Assembly: GCA_003024175.1 (NCBI GenBank)
Contig: MDYQ01000116.1
Location: forward strand, 1-64,000
DNA from: Planoprotostelium fungivorum
Taxonomy: Eukaryota; Evosea; Variosea; Cavosteliida; Cavosteliaceae
Direction: 5' to 3'
DNA length: 64,000 nt
Under the pieces are notes generated by a model. It did not search any database, was not told where the DNA came from, and saw only the letters and a program-made list of their open reading frames with translations. A program made the translations under genes and the position numbers. Shown here piece after piece: positions 11,361-22,517 of the stretch; position 1 is the stretch's first letter; the number at the start of each line of letters is the position of its first letter.

Positions 11361-13292
11361 TTACAAGAGGTAGTTGTCCTGCCCCGATACACCAAAGATC
11401 TTGTCCGCTTCGCTCTCTTGTGCTTTCGTTTGTAGCACAATCTTTGATCTCGTCTTCTTTCTTCCCTTCTTCGTCTCTCTCTTCTCTTCCTTCTGTCCCA
11501 GTGGCTCTGTTGCGATGGGAGCTGCCTCGGTTAAGATCTGTCCTCGTCAGAATGTGCAGACGATCTCTCCTGTGACACTCACGACAGACTCAACGTCAGC
11601 TGGTGCGATGGAAGAGGTAGATAGCTTGTCTCGGCTCTCCCTTCTCTCCACTTTCAGTGTCGTCTCTTCCTTCTCTTCTTCTCTCTCCCTCTCCACCTTC
11701 TCCTCTCTCTCCACTTGCTTCTCTTCTTCTCCCCTCAGGTACTCTTCCACTCCTCTCTCTTCTACTTGTCGTCTGTCTTCTACCTCGGCTGTGTGTACCT
11801 CTTCCTCTCTTCTCTGTGTCTCTTCTTTGGTTGCGTACGTCTCCTCTTCCTTCCCTCTGTTCGTATCCTCTCTCTTCACCTTCTCATCTTTGCCCAAGTG
11901 TTTGGGTACTGCCGTGAATCTCGTCTCGTCATTGGGATCAGAATCAGAGTCTACACTCCACTTCCTCATGTGAACCTATCCACATTCAGTTCCTCACGAT
12001 GTGATGATCATGATGATCGTCATCATGATGATGGAGACCCACCTGGATGTGCAGATTGACTTCGTCAGCTCGAGAGAGGTAAGAGAAATTTCCACCGGAT
12101 TTCAGTTCGGCGAGTTTTGCGTCGGGATAATATTTCAACAGATCCTCTCTCATCTTCCTGGGAACTGATACGTCATCCAGAGACTGTCACACGTCATCCT
12201 ACGTCACCACATCTTCACAAAATATTCCTAGAATATTCACCTCGATGATCAATATCCTCCTCTTGTCGAATGTCATGCGGTTGGGATCTAAATCTACAAC
12301 GGTGCAATTCAACGTCAGACGTGAAGACAAATCCCTTCCACTCAGTGATTCCAACTGTCCATCGTCATCACATCATCATCGAAGAGACCATCCGATGAGA
12401 ACACACCTGTTCGACCATGAAGTCGATGGACTCTGCAATCTGAGGCTCTGAGGTGGTGGAGGAGAAGTTTGACAAGACGAGCCGCTTCAACATGAACTCG
12501 GGCATGAGTGGAAACATTCCTACGCAAGGAGCGTTCCTGGCGTAATGTGTGGTATCGCAGAAACTATTGCACAGCATGAGGGACTGGATGGTGGAAGGTC
12601 TGTACTGAGCGTAAACCTGTGGCCGTGAGATGATGACAGATGATGATGATGGTGACGACGTACCTGTGCGAGATAACCACCGAGAGCAGAACCAAAGAGG
12701 TGGATCTTCTTGAACTCGAATTTCGATAGAAATTTGTCGAATCCTTTGCACCAACCATCATAGGTGGAATAATCAGGAGGTTGCACCTGTGGACATGAGA
12801 GACTGCGAAGGAATTGGAAGTCACCGATAATAATCTGAGACCTTTGGGGCACAGTGAGATCATCTGTTTAAAGTATACCTGATGATGAGTAAGATGGTTC
12901 GAATGGAAGGATTCACCTCGGCAGTGCCCGCTACACCGGGGATTAGAATGAGAGGGATGCTATCTGAATTGTTTCAGACGTCATCGAGATGTACGGAAGG
13001 ACAAAGAATGAAGAGATATACACCATCGTCTTTCGGTCCATAGTCATAATATTTCCAGGGTGTGGAGCTCCACGTGTCGAGCACAATCTATCGTGAAAGG
13101 TCAGCAACCAATGAACCGCGTGTCTGAATGGATGTTTATCCCGTGATTGTGGATCCAGAGGATCTCAGGAGTGAGGAAGAAACATTCTGAATATTCGATC
13201 ATAAGAGAGAGTCTTTTCACCTTCTGTTGCGCGACCCAGCCCCTGAATTGTTTGTAGGCATTGCTCTGACCGGTGGTGCTGCGTATGGTCAT
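11361..13292 (-). CDS. SPG21: Maspardin (SPG21-type alpha/beta-hydrolase fold protein) with long charged C-terminal extension
   Basis: Maspardin is an endosome-associated alpha/beta-hydrolase-fold protein. The start MTIRSTTGQSNAYKQFRGWV is at 13292. Family blocks in order: TWSSTPWKYYDYGP, IPLILIPGVAGTAEV, FDKFLSKFEFKKIHLFGSAL with GGYLAQ (nucleophile-elbow motif), SLMLCNSFCDTT, LMPEFMLKRLVLSNFSS, AESIDFMVEQ, SRLTLNC and SGGNFSYLSRADEVNLHIQ. An intron rich in ATC/GAT triplets follows, then VHMRKWSVDSDSD continues in frame into about 150 residues of Glu/Arg/Lys-rich sequence, ending IFGVSGQDNYLL. Human maspardin stops soon after the NLY(V/I)Q helix, so the charged tail is extra. It may be a lineage-specific extension or a fused downstream exon set. 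Introns are 40-60 nt. Confidence 0.88.
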
Positions 13293-13477
13293 GGCAATCG
13301 TGTGCGATGATCGCTTGAAAAAGAAAAAGGATTTTTCAAATCTTTTCCATCATCGAGAAGAACACGACACACTCGACTCTTTCTTTTATAATCAAGTGGA
13401 TCTCTTGGTACGGGCACTCGTGTTACAACTATTTACATTCTAGATTCGATGCAGCTGGTGATTTCGATCGAAGTGAT

Positions 13478-13885
13478 TCAGAAAGCTTCTATCCCCTCGA
13501 GGATTTCCTCTATACTCTCTATGTCCCTCTTCATCTCTTCACTGAGTCTCTTCCTTGGATGAGACGTCTTCCTCGTCTGTGTATCTAAGGCGCAGAGGAG
13601 CTGATCGATCTGATTTATCGACTGGCAGAACTTCATCTTGTTGAGTATCTCGATGTCTGTGGACGTGGACATTCTCTCCAGCGCGTATACGGAAGAGCTG
13701 TCGCCCTCGGTGATCTCTGGGGATGATTGAACCACGTACGAATCGATGCTGTGGCCCTCTTCTTCCACCAGACCGTCCTGGGGGTCCTTATCGACGTACA
13801 CCCTCTGTCTCCGGTTGTGAAGAGCGGAGGCAGATACTTTCGTAGAGGAAGCTCCCATGCTGATTCTCTCTGTTGGGTTGCTCAA
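13478..13885 (-). CDS. Small single-exon protein, possibly N-myristoylated; function unknown
   Basis: An uninterrupted 135-codon ORF. The first ATG gives MSNPTERIS, but the second ATG (13858) would give MGASSTKVSASA, a textbook N-myristoylation signal (Met-Gly-x-x-x-Ser/Thr), and may be the true start. The middle is acidic and Ser-rich. The C-terminal half looks helical (DIEILNKMKFCQSINQIDQL, then KRLSEEMKRDIESIEEILEG), as in small coiled-coil subunits of membrane complexes such as BLOC-1/BORC proteins. That comparison is inference only. It lies upstream of maspardin on the same strand with about 190 bp between them. Confidence 0.6.
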   Translation of the reverse strand: MSNPTERISMGASSTKVSASALHNRRQRVYVDKDPQDGLVEEEGHSIDSYVVQSSPEITEGDSSSVYALERMSTSTDIEILNKMKFCQSINQIDQLLCALDTQTRKTSHPRKRLSEEMKRDIESIEEILEGIEAF

Positions 13886-14056
13886 TTGCTATGCTCCTTC
13901 TAGCAGGAAGTACAAACGGGGATGTGCCCAGGGCCAGTGTTGGGGGAGCGGCACAGGCAACGGAAAAGGAGCCGTTTCATCGACTAAGGAGATCATTCAT
14001 TTTAAAGGTCTGTGAAATACGACGGGTTCTTTTAGTAGGAGACAATTCGTGTTTCT

Positions 14057-15298
14057 TTAGAGGGCCATGATGGGCTGATTGGGCTTCTTTCCGTTGGCCT
14101 CAAAGAGGGTGGTGCTGCTGACCAACTCTCCAGAACTGGATGCTGCTCTGTGGTCCAAGTGAACTGAACCGGGGGGAAATTGGAGCTGAAGGCGGAAGTA
14201 TACATCGTCTACTCTGACGTACCAGTTTCCTGGGTGGTGTGAGCACGGGAGATTTCAGTCACTCTCACCCTCGTAGAGCTGCCACACTTGAGTCAGGATC
14301 TCCATCAGTGACATCTTCTTAAAGGCAGCCTGGGTGAACTCGTAGAAGGCGATGATGTCTTCCTCCACGCTGCTCTCCTCCTCAACCTTGGCAACAGTGG
14401 ATGAGTACAAGTTGATGCTGTTTCTGGGGAGGGGCTCGTCGGAGAGGGAAATATTCATCTCTGGATGAGGTGAGAAGGGATGAGGTGGTGATGGAGAGGG
14501 AAAATGAGTTGGAGGGAAGATGTGAGATCTCACTCTTGAGGTAGCCGAAAGTCTCCCAGCAGAAGTCGAAGCAATCCCAGCCGTTGATGAGCTCGACGCC
14601 TGGTGTATTTAGAACATGAAGGTACAGATGAAGATGGGCTCACCGAGGTTCTTGTCCTTAACATTGACCATGTTGTAGTACTTGTGGGTGTTGTTGACGT
14701 TGGGGATGTAGTTGACCATCACGTCGTTGTACTGTGCTCCAGTCAGAGTGGCCACGTGAATGTGGCTGGCTGAGAAATATTCGGACCAAATGCCCTGGTA
14801 GAGGAACAGAGCACCACTGTTATCCCACTTGAGCTCTCTGGAACCATTGGGGTAGGTGATGATCTGGAATGTGGTAAGACTAGGAGATTTCTTGATGAGA
14901 TCTAACCTCAGGGAAAAGGTTGGAGCGGAAGAAATCATCAGCATCGTAGTTGAAGGTGAACGAGACATTGTTATTCCTGATATGGAATCAGAATCGATTA
15001 GAGTATCGATCCCACTACCGAATATTTCACTATCATATATCAACTCACAGATTGTTGAAGCCCAAAGCACCGTGGTATAGACCCAAAACGCCAAGGATAT
15101 CTCCATAAGAGGCCTTCAAAAGAGGTGCAGCCAGGTAATACAGCTCCACACGGTCACCTATCGGTCGGTCATTCTTGCCTCCATTCCATTCAGTTACAAA
15201 CCATCGGCAGCACGAGGCAACGATTTGTAATCGATGGGGTCCCAAGAGTATGCGAGAGAGCAGGCGAATAAAGACAGGAGGAACAAGGTAGTCTTCAT
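14057..15298 (-). CDS. CLN5: CLN5 homologue (lysosomal bis(monoacylglycero)phosphate synthase family)
   Basis: CLN5 is a soluble lysosomal glycoprotein, mutated in human Batten disease and reported to make BMP by transacylation. The start MKTTLFLLSLFACSLAYS is a signal peptide at 15298. Family blocks follow in human order: VELYYLAAPLLKASYGDILG with LYHGALGF (human [27 protein letters not shown]), ALFLYQGIWSEYF, HVATLTGAQYNDV (human QVATISGNMFNQM), NTHKYYNMVNVKDKN, GWDCFDFCWETFGYL and the C-terminal YVRVDDVYFRLQLQFPPGSV. The Cys and His of the YHGALG and WDCFDF blocks are kept. Sites such as NNT and NGS suggest glycosylation. About seven exons with short introns. The gene lies 128 bp downstream of the BPI-like gene on the same strand, so both are likely secretory or lysosomal products. 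Confidence 0.85.
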
Positions 15299-15426
15299 GC
15301 TGTCTGTCGTGTCTGTGACCGTCTTTCTCACGAGCGCCGACAGTTGTGTTCGGATAAACCGACTGTCGGGGAATTCTCCCGAACACGAGAAATGTGTTGA
15401 TGATGAAGGAAGAAGAAGGTACATCT

Positions 15427-17497
15427 TTATCGTCCAGCTGGAGGATTATAACCAATGTCCAAAGCCAATGCCAAGTAACCGTCTCCGTATTTGATGTTAT
15501 CTTCAGAGGTAACAGAGAATCCTGGGACGTTCGGAAGGCTGATGCCACTCTTCAACACAGCATTAGCCGATGGAATACCCTATACCGATCAACTCGTGGC
15601 TCCATCATCATCATCGTCATCTCACGTAAGACAAGAGGAGGTTCAGTGCCTTCTGAATGGGCTCGACGTCCACTTTCCCGATGGAACTGTAGGTCAGGGA
15701 TGCCGTCAGAGAGGCCTGAGACACCGCTCCGTAGATCTGCCATCCTCCCAAGAAAGCCTGTCGTCTCTCAACTCTCTTCTCTCGTTCACGCTCACCTCGG
15801 CTTGGGCTTGGATGACATTATCAAAGTCGAGGACTTTGGTCCATTCGGTTCCATTCTGAACGTAGAGCTGCACTTTGTCAGTTTCACCGCGATCGTGATG
15901 GTCCATGTGTCGGTGACGATGTGATGTTCATCGGATGTCTCACAGCGAGAGCGGCGTTTGCAGTGATGCTGACGCCAGCCGCCTTCGAAAATCGAATTTT
16001 GGGGGTGTCCAGAACTCTCATGTTGACCTGAACTGGATTGTTGGGGTACACCACCGCCAGGTGAGGAACGAATCCCTGATCTCTCTTCAGCTCCACACCG
16101 TGACTTCACGACATGTGATGATGTCATATCTGCTCCTGCAACTCACCGCGATGACTTTGGTGGTGAGGTTGTAAGGCAGACCAGGGGGTACCGTCTCGGG
16201 CGTGATGTTGTACGCCATCAAGCCTCATTTGATTTCAATTTAAGGTTGGAAGAGAGACTCACCTGCTCTACGGAAGGCTCTGGCGAGTGAGGTGGGGGTG
16301 TAGTCAGACATGTACATCTGAATCATCCTGCTGTCGTCCAAGTTGTCGGGTAACACGGTGAGAGGGCATTCACTCTCGGGGCAGGGTGTGAGGTCTGTCT
16401 GCAGGTAAGAGTCGCCCGATTCATAGAGGCGAAAGATGGAGTCGGTGAAGAGAGGTTTTTTCATGAGGCCGATGTCCAAGATGATGTTGTCGATCAGATT
16501 CTGTCTGACGGGGACCTTCTCTATATCAGTTTCATCGGGTTAGAAGATGCACCTCCATGAGATTCTTGTTGATGTCTTCAGTGATGGTGGTGGGGAAGGC
16601 CTTCTCCAATTGTTTCTCGATGATTCCTTTGATGATACCGTTGAACGTCTTGATCAAGAAGCTGTAGAACCACCTGAGAGAGTCAAATGTGGAATGAAAA
16701 AAGACGATCCGTTCACCCTGCATCTCCAGTGATCTGTACGGAGAGTCAATCGTGATGAAGAGGGAGGGGAGGGTGATGGATGAAGAAACCAAGAAACGAT
16801 CGTTTGATGCCATGATGATTCACCTTCACGTCAAACTTGTCGATGCTGACTTTTGCGGGTATGGAAGAGATCTGAAGGTGGTTTTGATCCTCGGTGAACT
16901 TTAGAGGAAGCTCGATGTCGATGGCCAGAGAGAAGGTCGCGCTTCCTGCTCCTCCAGGATGGATCCAACCGATCCTCTTCCAGGACCAATCCAACGTACC
17001 TTGAGCTGCGGTGTTCTGCCTGTGAGTGTGGTCAATAGATGAGCGTCGCAAGATTGGTGTCACATCCGAATGTTTAGCCCTTGATCTTTTTCGATGGTGA
17101 TAGACGGATCCTGTCCAAAATCGATGCTCGTGATGTGGATGTTAGAGACCTTGTTGGGTTAAGAGATTGAAGAAACAAGGTGATTACCGTATAATTGAAT
17201 GTTCCAACGGCAACAACCGAGCTACTGTCAGTGATGTTTGGGATCACAAACGATGGCACTTGCTGCATGTTGTCAATCGTGGGATTGCATCTCTTCCCTC
17301 ACTGTCTCTAGAATCTTGATTCCAACATTCTTCAGGTAGTCGAGTCCCTTCTGACTGAAGGCAGTCGTAAAGCCAGGTGTTGAAGGTGCATAAACGAGGG
17401 GCCGCAGGGGAGCGTGGCTGAAGCACTTGACAGTTGCATCACCCCACACCGATAAGAAGAGAGATACCACTAGGAATAATGTGGCCTTTCTCATCAT
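15427..17497 (-). CDS. BPI/LBP/CETP-family lipid-binding secretory protein
   Basis: The start MMRKATLFLVVSLFLSVWG is a signal peptide. The mature protein is a boomerang-type lipid-binding protein of the BPI/LBP/PLUNC family, members of which bind lipopolysaccharide or move lipids. Visible blocks: GLDYLKNVGIKILETVREE (N-terminal helix), VPSFVIPNITDSS, GTLDWSWKRIGWIHPGGAGS, FSLAIDIELPLKF, WFYSFLIKTFNGIIKGIIEK with KAFPTTITEDINKNL, then the C-terminal barrel (LVYPNNPVQVNMRVLDTPKI, AGVSITANAALAV, YVQNGTEWTKVLDFD) ending VPGFSVTSEDNIKYGDGYLA. About 500 residues, near the family norm for two barrels. Many short introns. In a bacteria-eating amoeba such a protein plausibly binds bacterial lipids in the phagosome, but that is inference. 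Confidence 0.82.
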
Positions 17498-17634
17498 CGT
17501 TCGCGATCGGATGATGACAATAAAGCGGAAAAATCGATCGGTTTCATTTCTTCATCACGACTGCCGAATCATCAAGGTGAGACCCACTGGACTACTGCAC
17601 ATCAGACACGAGACACTGTACATTAGATATTGAT

Positions 17635-20600
17635 TTATGAACCAGCCGTTCGATACGCCCTCCTCTCCTCTCTATACTTGGCCGCCGTGGCCTCTTCGAG
17701 TTGTCTCTCCATCTCCTCCAGTCTCTGCTTCTCCGACTTCAACTTTCTATCCAACTTGGACGTCTCCATGGCCAGCTCTCTCTCCATCCTCAACTCCATC
17801 TCCCTCAGGCTCTCCTCCTCTCTGCGAAGGCTTGTCGCTGCCTCTGCCTCCAGCTCCTTCTTCTTCTTCTTCAGCTCCTTCTCCTTGTCCTTGTCTTCCG
17901 TCTTCCTTGGCTTCTTGATCTCCAGAGAGGATGTCAGGGCGGACAGCTGATCTTCCAGCTCCCTTCGCTGTTGTTCGGCGTTCCTCGATTCACTCTCCTT
18001 CTCTTGGGCAGCCTTTCTGTGCTTCCTCGCCTCTTTTCTCGCCTCCTTCAGGGCCCTCTCTTCCTTCTCTTTGCTCTTCTCTCCCGCCGTCAGTGACTTC
18101 TTCACCTGCTATCCATCAGCCTCACGCATCATCTGCACCATCATCGTCCATCACCTTCTCGATCTCGTTCTCCAGCTGGTCCTTGGCCAACTTGGCCTCC
18201 GATTTCTCTGCGTTCTTTCTCGATATCTCCTTGGCCAGATCCTTCTCGGCCAGTGACAAGTTTTGTGAATCCCTCTCCACGCTCTCTCTCGCCTTCTTCT
18301 CTCCTTCCACTCCCTCCTCTAACTCGTCCACGGTGTCTTGGTTCCTCCTCTTCACGATCTCGACCTTGTTGATCTCCTTGCTGGCCTTCAGCTTCATGCT
18401 GTTCAGCTGTGACTTGTGCTCCGTCTCCAGATTCGACAGTAGTCCCCTCCTCTCCACCTCGGCGGACTCTACGTCCCTCTCGATCGTGTTGATCTGTCCG
18501 TCCAATCGTTTCATCTTGTCCTCTTCCTTCTTCTTGGCAATTTGAGCCTCGGTCAGTTTGGTGTTGACGTCCTCGAAGGTCTTGTTGGCTTGCTCCTTTC
18601 CGTCCTGGAGGTCTCTCTTCCTCTCCTTCTCTTCGTCCAGCTGTTTCTCCCTCCTCTTCTGCTCCTTGCCCAACTTCTTGTTCTTGCTGGCGATGCTGTT
18701 CACGTCTGCGTGGGTCAGGCTTCGATTCCCGTCGGTGGCGTCTTTTTTCACCTTTCTTCTCGTCGTTCAGCTCGATGGCAAATTTGGCGAGCTCCCTCTC
18801 CAGATCTCTCTTCTTGGAAGAATTGTCCTGCAGCTCAGAGTAGACGTTCTCTAGGTCTCTCTGTGTGTTGACCAGACCCCTCTCTGCAGACCGAGAGCTG
18901 TTGGCCTCCTTCTCCGCATTCTTCTTGGCGATTTGTAGTGCGTCAGTCAGGTTCTCGGTCGAGGCCGCAGCTTCCTTCGTGGCCCGGTCGATCTTCTCCT
19001 TGTCCCTCTGCAATCTACAACGTTTCAATCGATCGTGCCTTCCCATTCGAATGGAACCCACCTCTTCTGCTGCTCGATCATCTTGTTGGTGTACTGACTG
19101 TTGAGATTGGCTAGAGCCTTCTCCTTCTCTTCTTCCGTCTCTTCTATGGCACTCTCCATCTCCTTCTTCTCGTTCTTCAAGTCCACGTTGTCTCTGGCCA
19201 ACCTTCGGCTGTCTGCTGATGCTTGCATGACGTCGCTGGTAGCCAAGGAGATGGACAGCTCCACGTCTCTCTTCTGTCCGTCGAGTGCGTTGATGTCTGT
19301 CCGTGTCAGTCCCATCATCATCATCATCAAGATGATCACCTAATTCGGCCTCTTGGTTGCTGAATTCCGTGCGACGTAAGTTCTTCCTCAGCATTCGATT
19401 TTCGTTCGTGAGTGTCTACAACGCATGAGCTTTCATTTCAACTCGACGCCTCACCTTCTTCTCCGTGGTGGCAGACTCCAAGCTGAGTTGTTGCTTCTTC
19501 AGCTCTTCCTGCAGCCTCGTCTTTGTCTTCTTGATCTGTTCCTTCGTGTTGATCTCTTCCGTGATCTTGTTGTTCAGGTCCTTGATGTTCAATTTGACGC
19601 CAGACAGCTCCACACCAGACTGTCCTCTTCAGCTCTTCTGTCCATCATCATCATCATCATCACCTTCCCGATCTCCATCTCTTCTTCTCCGATTCTACGC
19701 GAGAAGATCTCTTGCTCCATGACACTGCGCAGTAGCTTGTCTTTCAGCTCCTTCATCTTGGCCTTGTGAAGTTCTTCCATCTGCTTCTTCTCCTTCTCCT
19801 TCCTCCTCGTCTCTTCTTGGAGGAGCTCTGTCTTCTTCTCTTCGTCTTTCAACTCCCTGCGGATGCTCTTCATCTCATCCTCTAAGGCCTTCGATTTGCT
19901 TAGGAGGTCGTTCTTCTTCTCTCTCTCCTTCCTCAATTCATCCATCAGAATGGCCTTCTCACCTGCCATGCACGGTCACGTAAAGACATGGATGAAAATG
20001 ACACGGATGGAGGATGAGATCGAGTGGCTTGACTCACCGGCGGCGGCCGTCTTGATCTTGTCTTCGATCCTCCTGACTTTTTCAGAGTACTCCTTCTCGA
20101 TCTGATCGGCACTCTTCTTCTCGTGTTCGTGAAGCATCTTGAGTCGATTGACTTCGGCTTCCTTCTGTCTCACGGCGGCCAGCTTGGCCTCTTGGGCCCT
20201 CTTCTGTTCGGCCAACTTCTTCTGTAAACTCTCGTATTCATCTTGTACCTTCTTCAACCGCTCTGTTCGAAGTGTGAGTTGTGACTCTATTGGATGTGAG
20301 ATCATTTACCTTTACTCTGTTGTTCGGCTGAAGAGGCACCCTTTCCTTCCTCTAGTCGTTGATAACACGAAGTGAGATATGCAATGATTCCACCTGAATG
20401 ATACCATCAGTTCGAGTCGTGAAAATGTATGAATCTCTCAAGTTACATTACCTTCTGTATTTTCTTCAAACGGTCTCTCATCGAATAACTTGGCGATTCC
20501 TAGCGTCTCTCCAAAATCGAATGCCTTCTTCAGATTGCCCTCGGCATCGGACCTCTTAAGAGAAGAAAATCCCAGTTTACCTGGCTGATAGCTATCGAGA

Positions 20601-20728
20601 AGAGCACAGAAGCCCAGTCCGTTCAGCCAGCTCTCCTTTAGATCTGTGATGTCCACTCCACTGTATCCTTCTGTCCTCTTACGGCACCAGGCCACCAGAC
20701 GTTCAAAGTTCTTTCCATCGGACGCCAT
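17635..20728 (-). CDS. Single calponin-homology domain followed by a long coiled coil
   Basis: The start MASDGKNFERLVAWCRKRT is at 20728. Residues 1-110 form one CH domain: DITDLKESWLNGLGFCALLD, YQPGKLGFSSL, FDFGETLGIAKLFDERPF. CH domains bind actin or signalling proteins. The remaining roughly 800 residues are heptad-like coiled coil rich in Lys/Glu/Gln/Leu, compatible with a rod or filament-forming cytoskeletal protein. The C-terminus has a very dense K/E/R region and ends REERRAYRTAGS. Introns are short and several contain ATC-triplet runs. An apparent frame jump near 18700-18750 is explained by a 46-nt GTGAAAAAAG...GCAG intron. Single-CH plus long coiled coil recalls cortexillin or cytospin-like proteins, without clear orthology. 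Confidence 0.85.
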
Positions 20729-21325
20729 CTGTGCAGGGCGATGAAGAACGAATGTTGTGTCACGAACAATTTTCTATCGGTAAATATTTCCTATACAACC
20801 ACAGAGACCTCCTTCTCTGTCCTCTATTCCTCTCTTCTCTTTTCATCTCTTCCTCCCCCCTCCTTCCATCCTTCCTGATCCACTCTTGGGAGGTACTCTC
20901 TCTGCTCTCCTCTTCCACCCTTCTATGGAAAAAGGTCTCCCAGCCATTCATTTCCTTCTCCCTTGGAGGCGATTCGTTTCTCGTGATCTTCACTTTGATC
21001 TCTCAGTTCTCTCGTTCGATTGTGTCTATTTGTTTTAGATGGATCAGAGTACTCTGCGGCTGCAGGACACCGTTGACAGGCACCCGTAGATTTGATCGTG
21101 TGAATATCTAATGGCTACCAACCAAGGACGTCTGTGATGAAAAAAGTGACAACGATGAACAGTTGCAATCGGTGCATTGAAGTCGAATGTATGGGTCGAA
21201 ACAGAATGATGGTCGAACAAGCGAGTGAAAAGAGAACAGAGATGTCGGATAGATAGACTGAGGCCTAGTTATATTGCAGTTGTTTCATTCCCCTGATATT
21301 GGGCTTGATAGGTCCTACAAACCAT
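20729..21325. promoter_or_regulatory. Intergenic region between S29 3' end and CH-protein start
   Basis: The 597 bp should hold the CH-protein promoter on the minus strand. It contains a long CT-rich tract (about 20800-20910). I see no convincing gene. Confidence 0.4.
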
Positions 21326-21496
21326 TTACCTGACCTTCTTGAAGCCGAGGTCCTCAGCCTTCTCTTGGAAGCAGTTTCTGCACATGTCCAAGTGGTACTT
21401 GCGGATCAGACCCTGTCTCTTGGGGCACAGGCGGCAACGACGGGATCCCTTTCCGTAGGTTTTGGGGTGAGAGTTCCAGATGGTGGCGTGAGTCAT
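21326..21496 (-). CDS. RPS29: 40S ribosomal protein S29 (uS14)
   Basis: A 56-codon coding region on the minus strand, too short for usual ORF cut-offs. It reads [20 protein letters not shown], then [36 protein letters not shown]. This is the eukaryotic uS14 pattern, with the zinc ribbon C-x2-C ... C-x2-C and the strongly conserved GLIRKY. It is a component of the small-subunit head. A 5' leader intron is likely: GTGAGT at 21598 (minus) to TTTCAG ending at about 21499, immediately before the ATG. The stop is TAA at 21326-21328. Leader introns are common in ribosomal protein genes. Confidence 0.95.
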   Translation of the reverse strand: MTHATIWNSHPKTYGKGSRRCRLCPKRQGLIRKYHLDMCRNCFQEKAEDLGFKKVR

Positions 21497-22517
21497 CCTG
21501 AAACAATACAGATGAGATTCTGATTATCGAGCGCTCTTTTATAAACGATAACAACTACACAAATACAGACTATCCATAACGAGAATTCAGAGACTCACTT
21601 TTGGTTCTTTCAGAAGGGCAACTGCAAGAGATCCTCAAGTCAAAAGAAGGATGAGGGACAGAAGGAGGAAAATTGAGATATCGTATACGTGAATCGTAAC
21701 GACAACTTTTTCGCATCTGCGACCTTTTGGTTTCCGCGGAAGCGAAAATGAAAACTGTGAAAAGATGAAAGGGCTGCAGAGACTCTTCTCTGTTCTATTC
21801 GTGGTCGATGATGTCGGGCGACATTGATCGAAATTACGAGAGAAAGTTCGAAGTGCATTAGAGAGGTGAATAGAGCCCATCTCATTTGATGACAGTGGAA
21901 ACCTCTTTATTGTGAACAATGATTCTTCAGCACTCTGGTACATTGTGCCGGGACATGCTTTTGGTAGAATGAATGGTGCGGTTCTTTTGAATATACATAG
22001 CGGTTATGAATTAACAAACACGTGCTCACTGCATCCACAAACATATCATACATAATTGCGAACATCGTATACATCCAGAAAGTTCTCTGCATCTGCATCT
22101 CTCGAAAATACAAAAGACATCGCCTTCATCATCTCTACCATTCTCGCAGAAATGAGGCTTGGCGTTGAAAGCACGGAAACAGATCCCATCCATCATCATA
22201 TCATATCTCACACCGGTGGGGGGATGTCATCCAGACGGTCTCGTGAGTGCCCTCTTCTGTTCCATTCGATAAAAGACAACAAACACTCGTCATCATCGTT
22301 TCGTCGAATGCTTCTCGCGTGATTCTCATTCTCTTCCGGAAGTTGTTCTTTCAATGAAGAGGACCTCATCTCTCTTCTCTCTTCTCTTCTTCACATGTTT
22401 CACCACTCATCCACCTAAATCCTTTTATTCATCATTTCCATCGGCTTAACCGTTTGGACCGACCCAAAGGTTATTGAGGGGTCGCTGGCCCAAATTCTGG
22501 TACTTTATCTCACACAG
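21497..22517. promoter_or_regulatory. Divergent intergenic region (S29 / RBR ligase)
   Basis: About 1 kb. The left end holds the S29 leader intron and promoter, including a symmetric TTTCCGCGGAA block near 21728. The right end holds the RBR ligase promoter. Short ORFs on both strands here lack protein-like composition, splice support or any family resemblance, and none is called. Confidence 0.4.

Noticed and set aside
18690-18760. Apparent frameshift in the CH-domain coiled-coil gene at an A6 run
   Set aside because: A 46-nt GT-AG intron (GTGAAAAAAG to CACGCAG) removes the jump exactly and restores the frame (EKK to DVNSIASKN), so no frameshift or sequencing error is needed.
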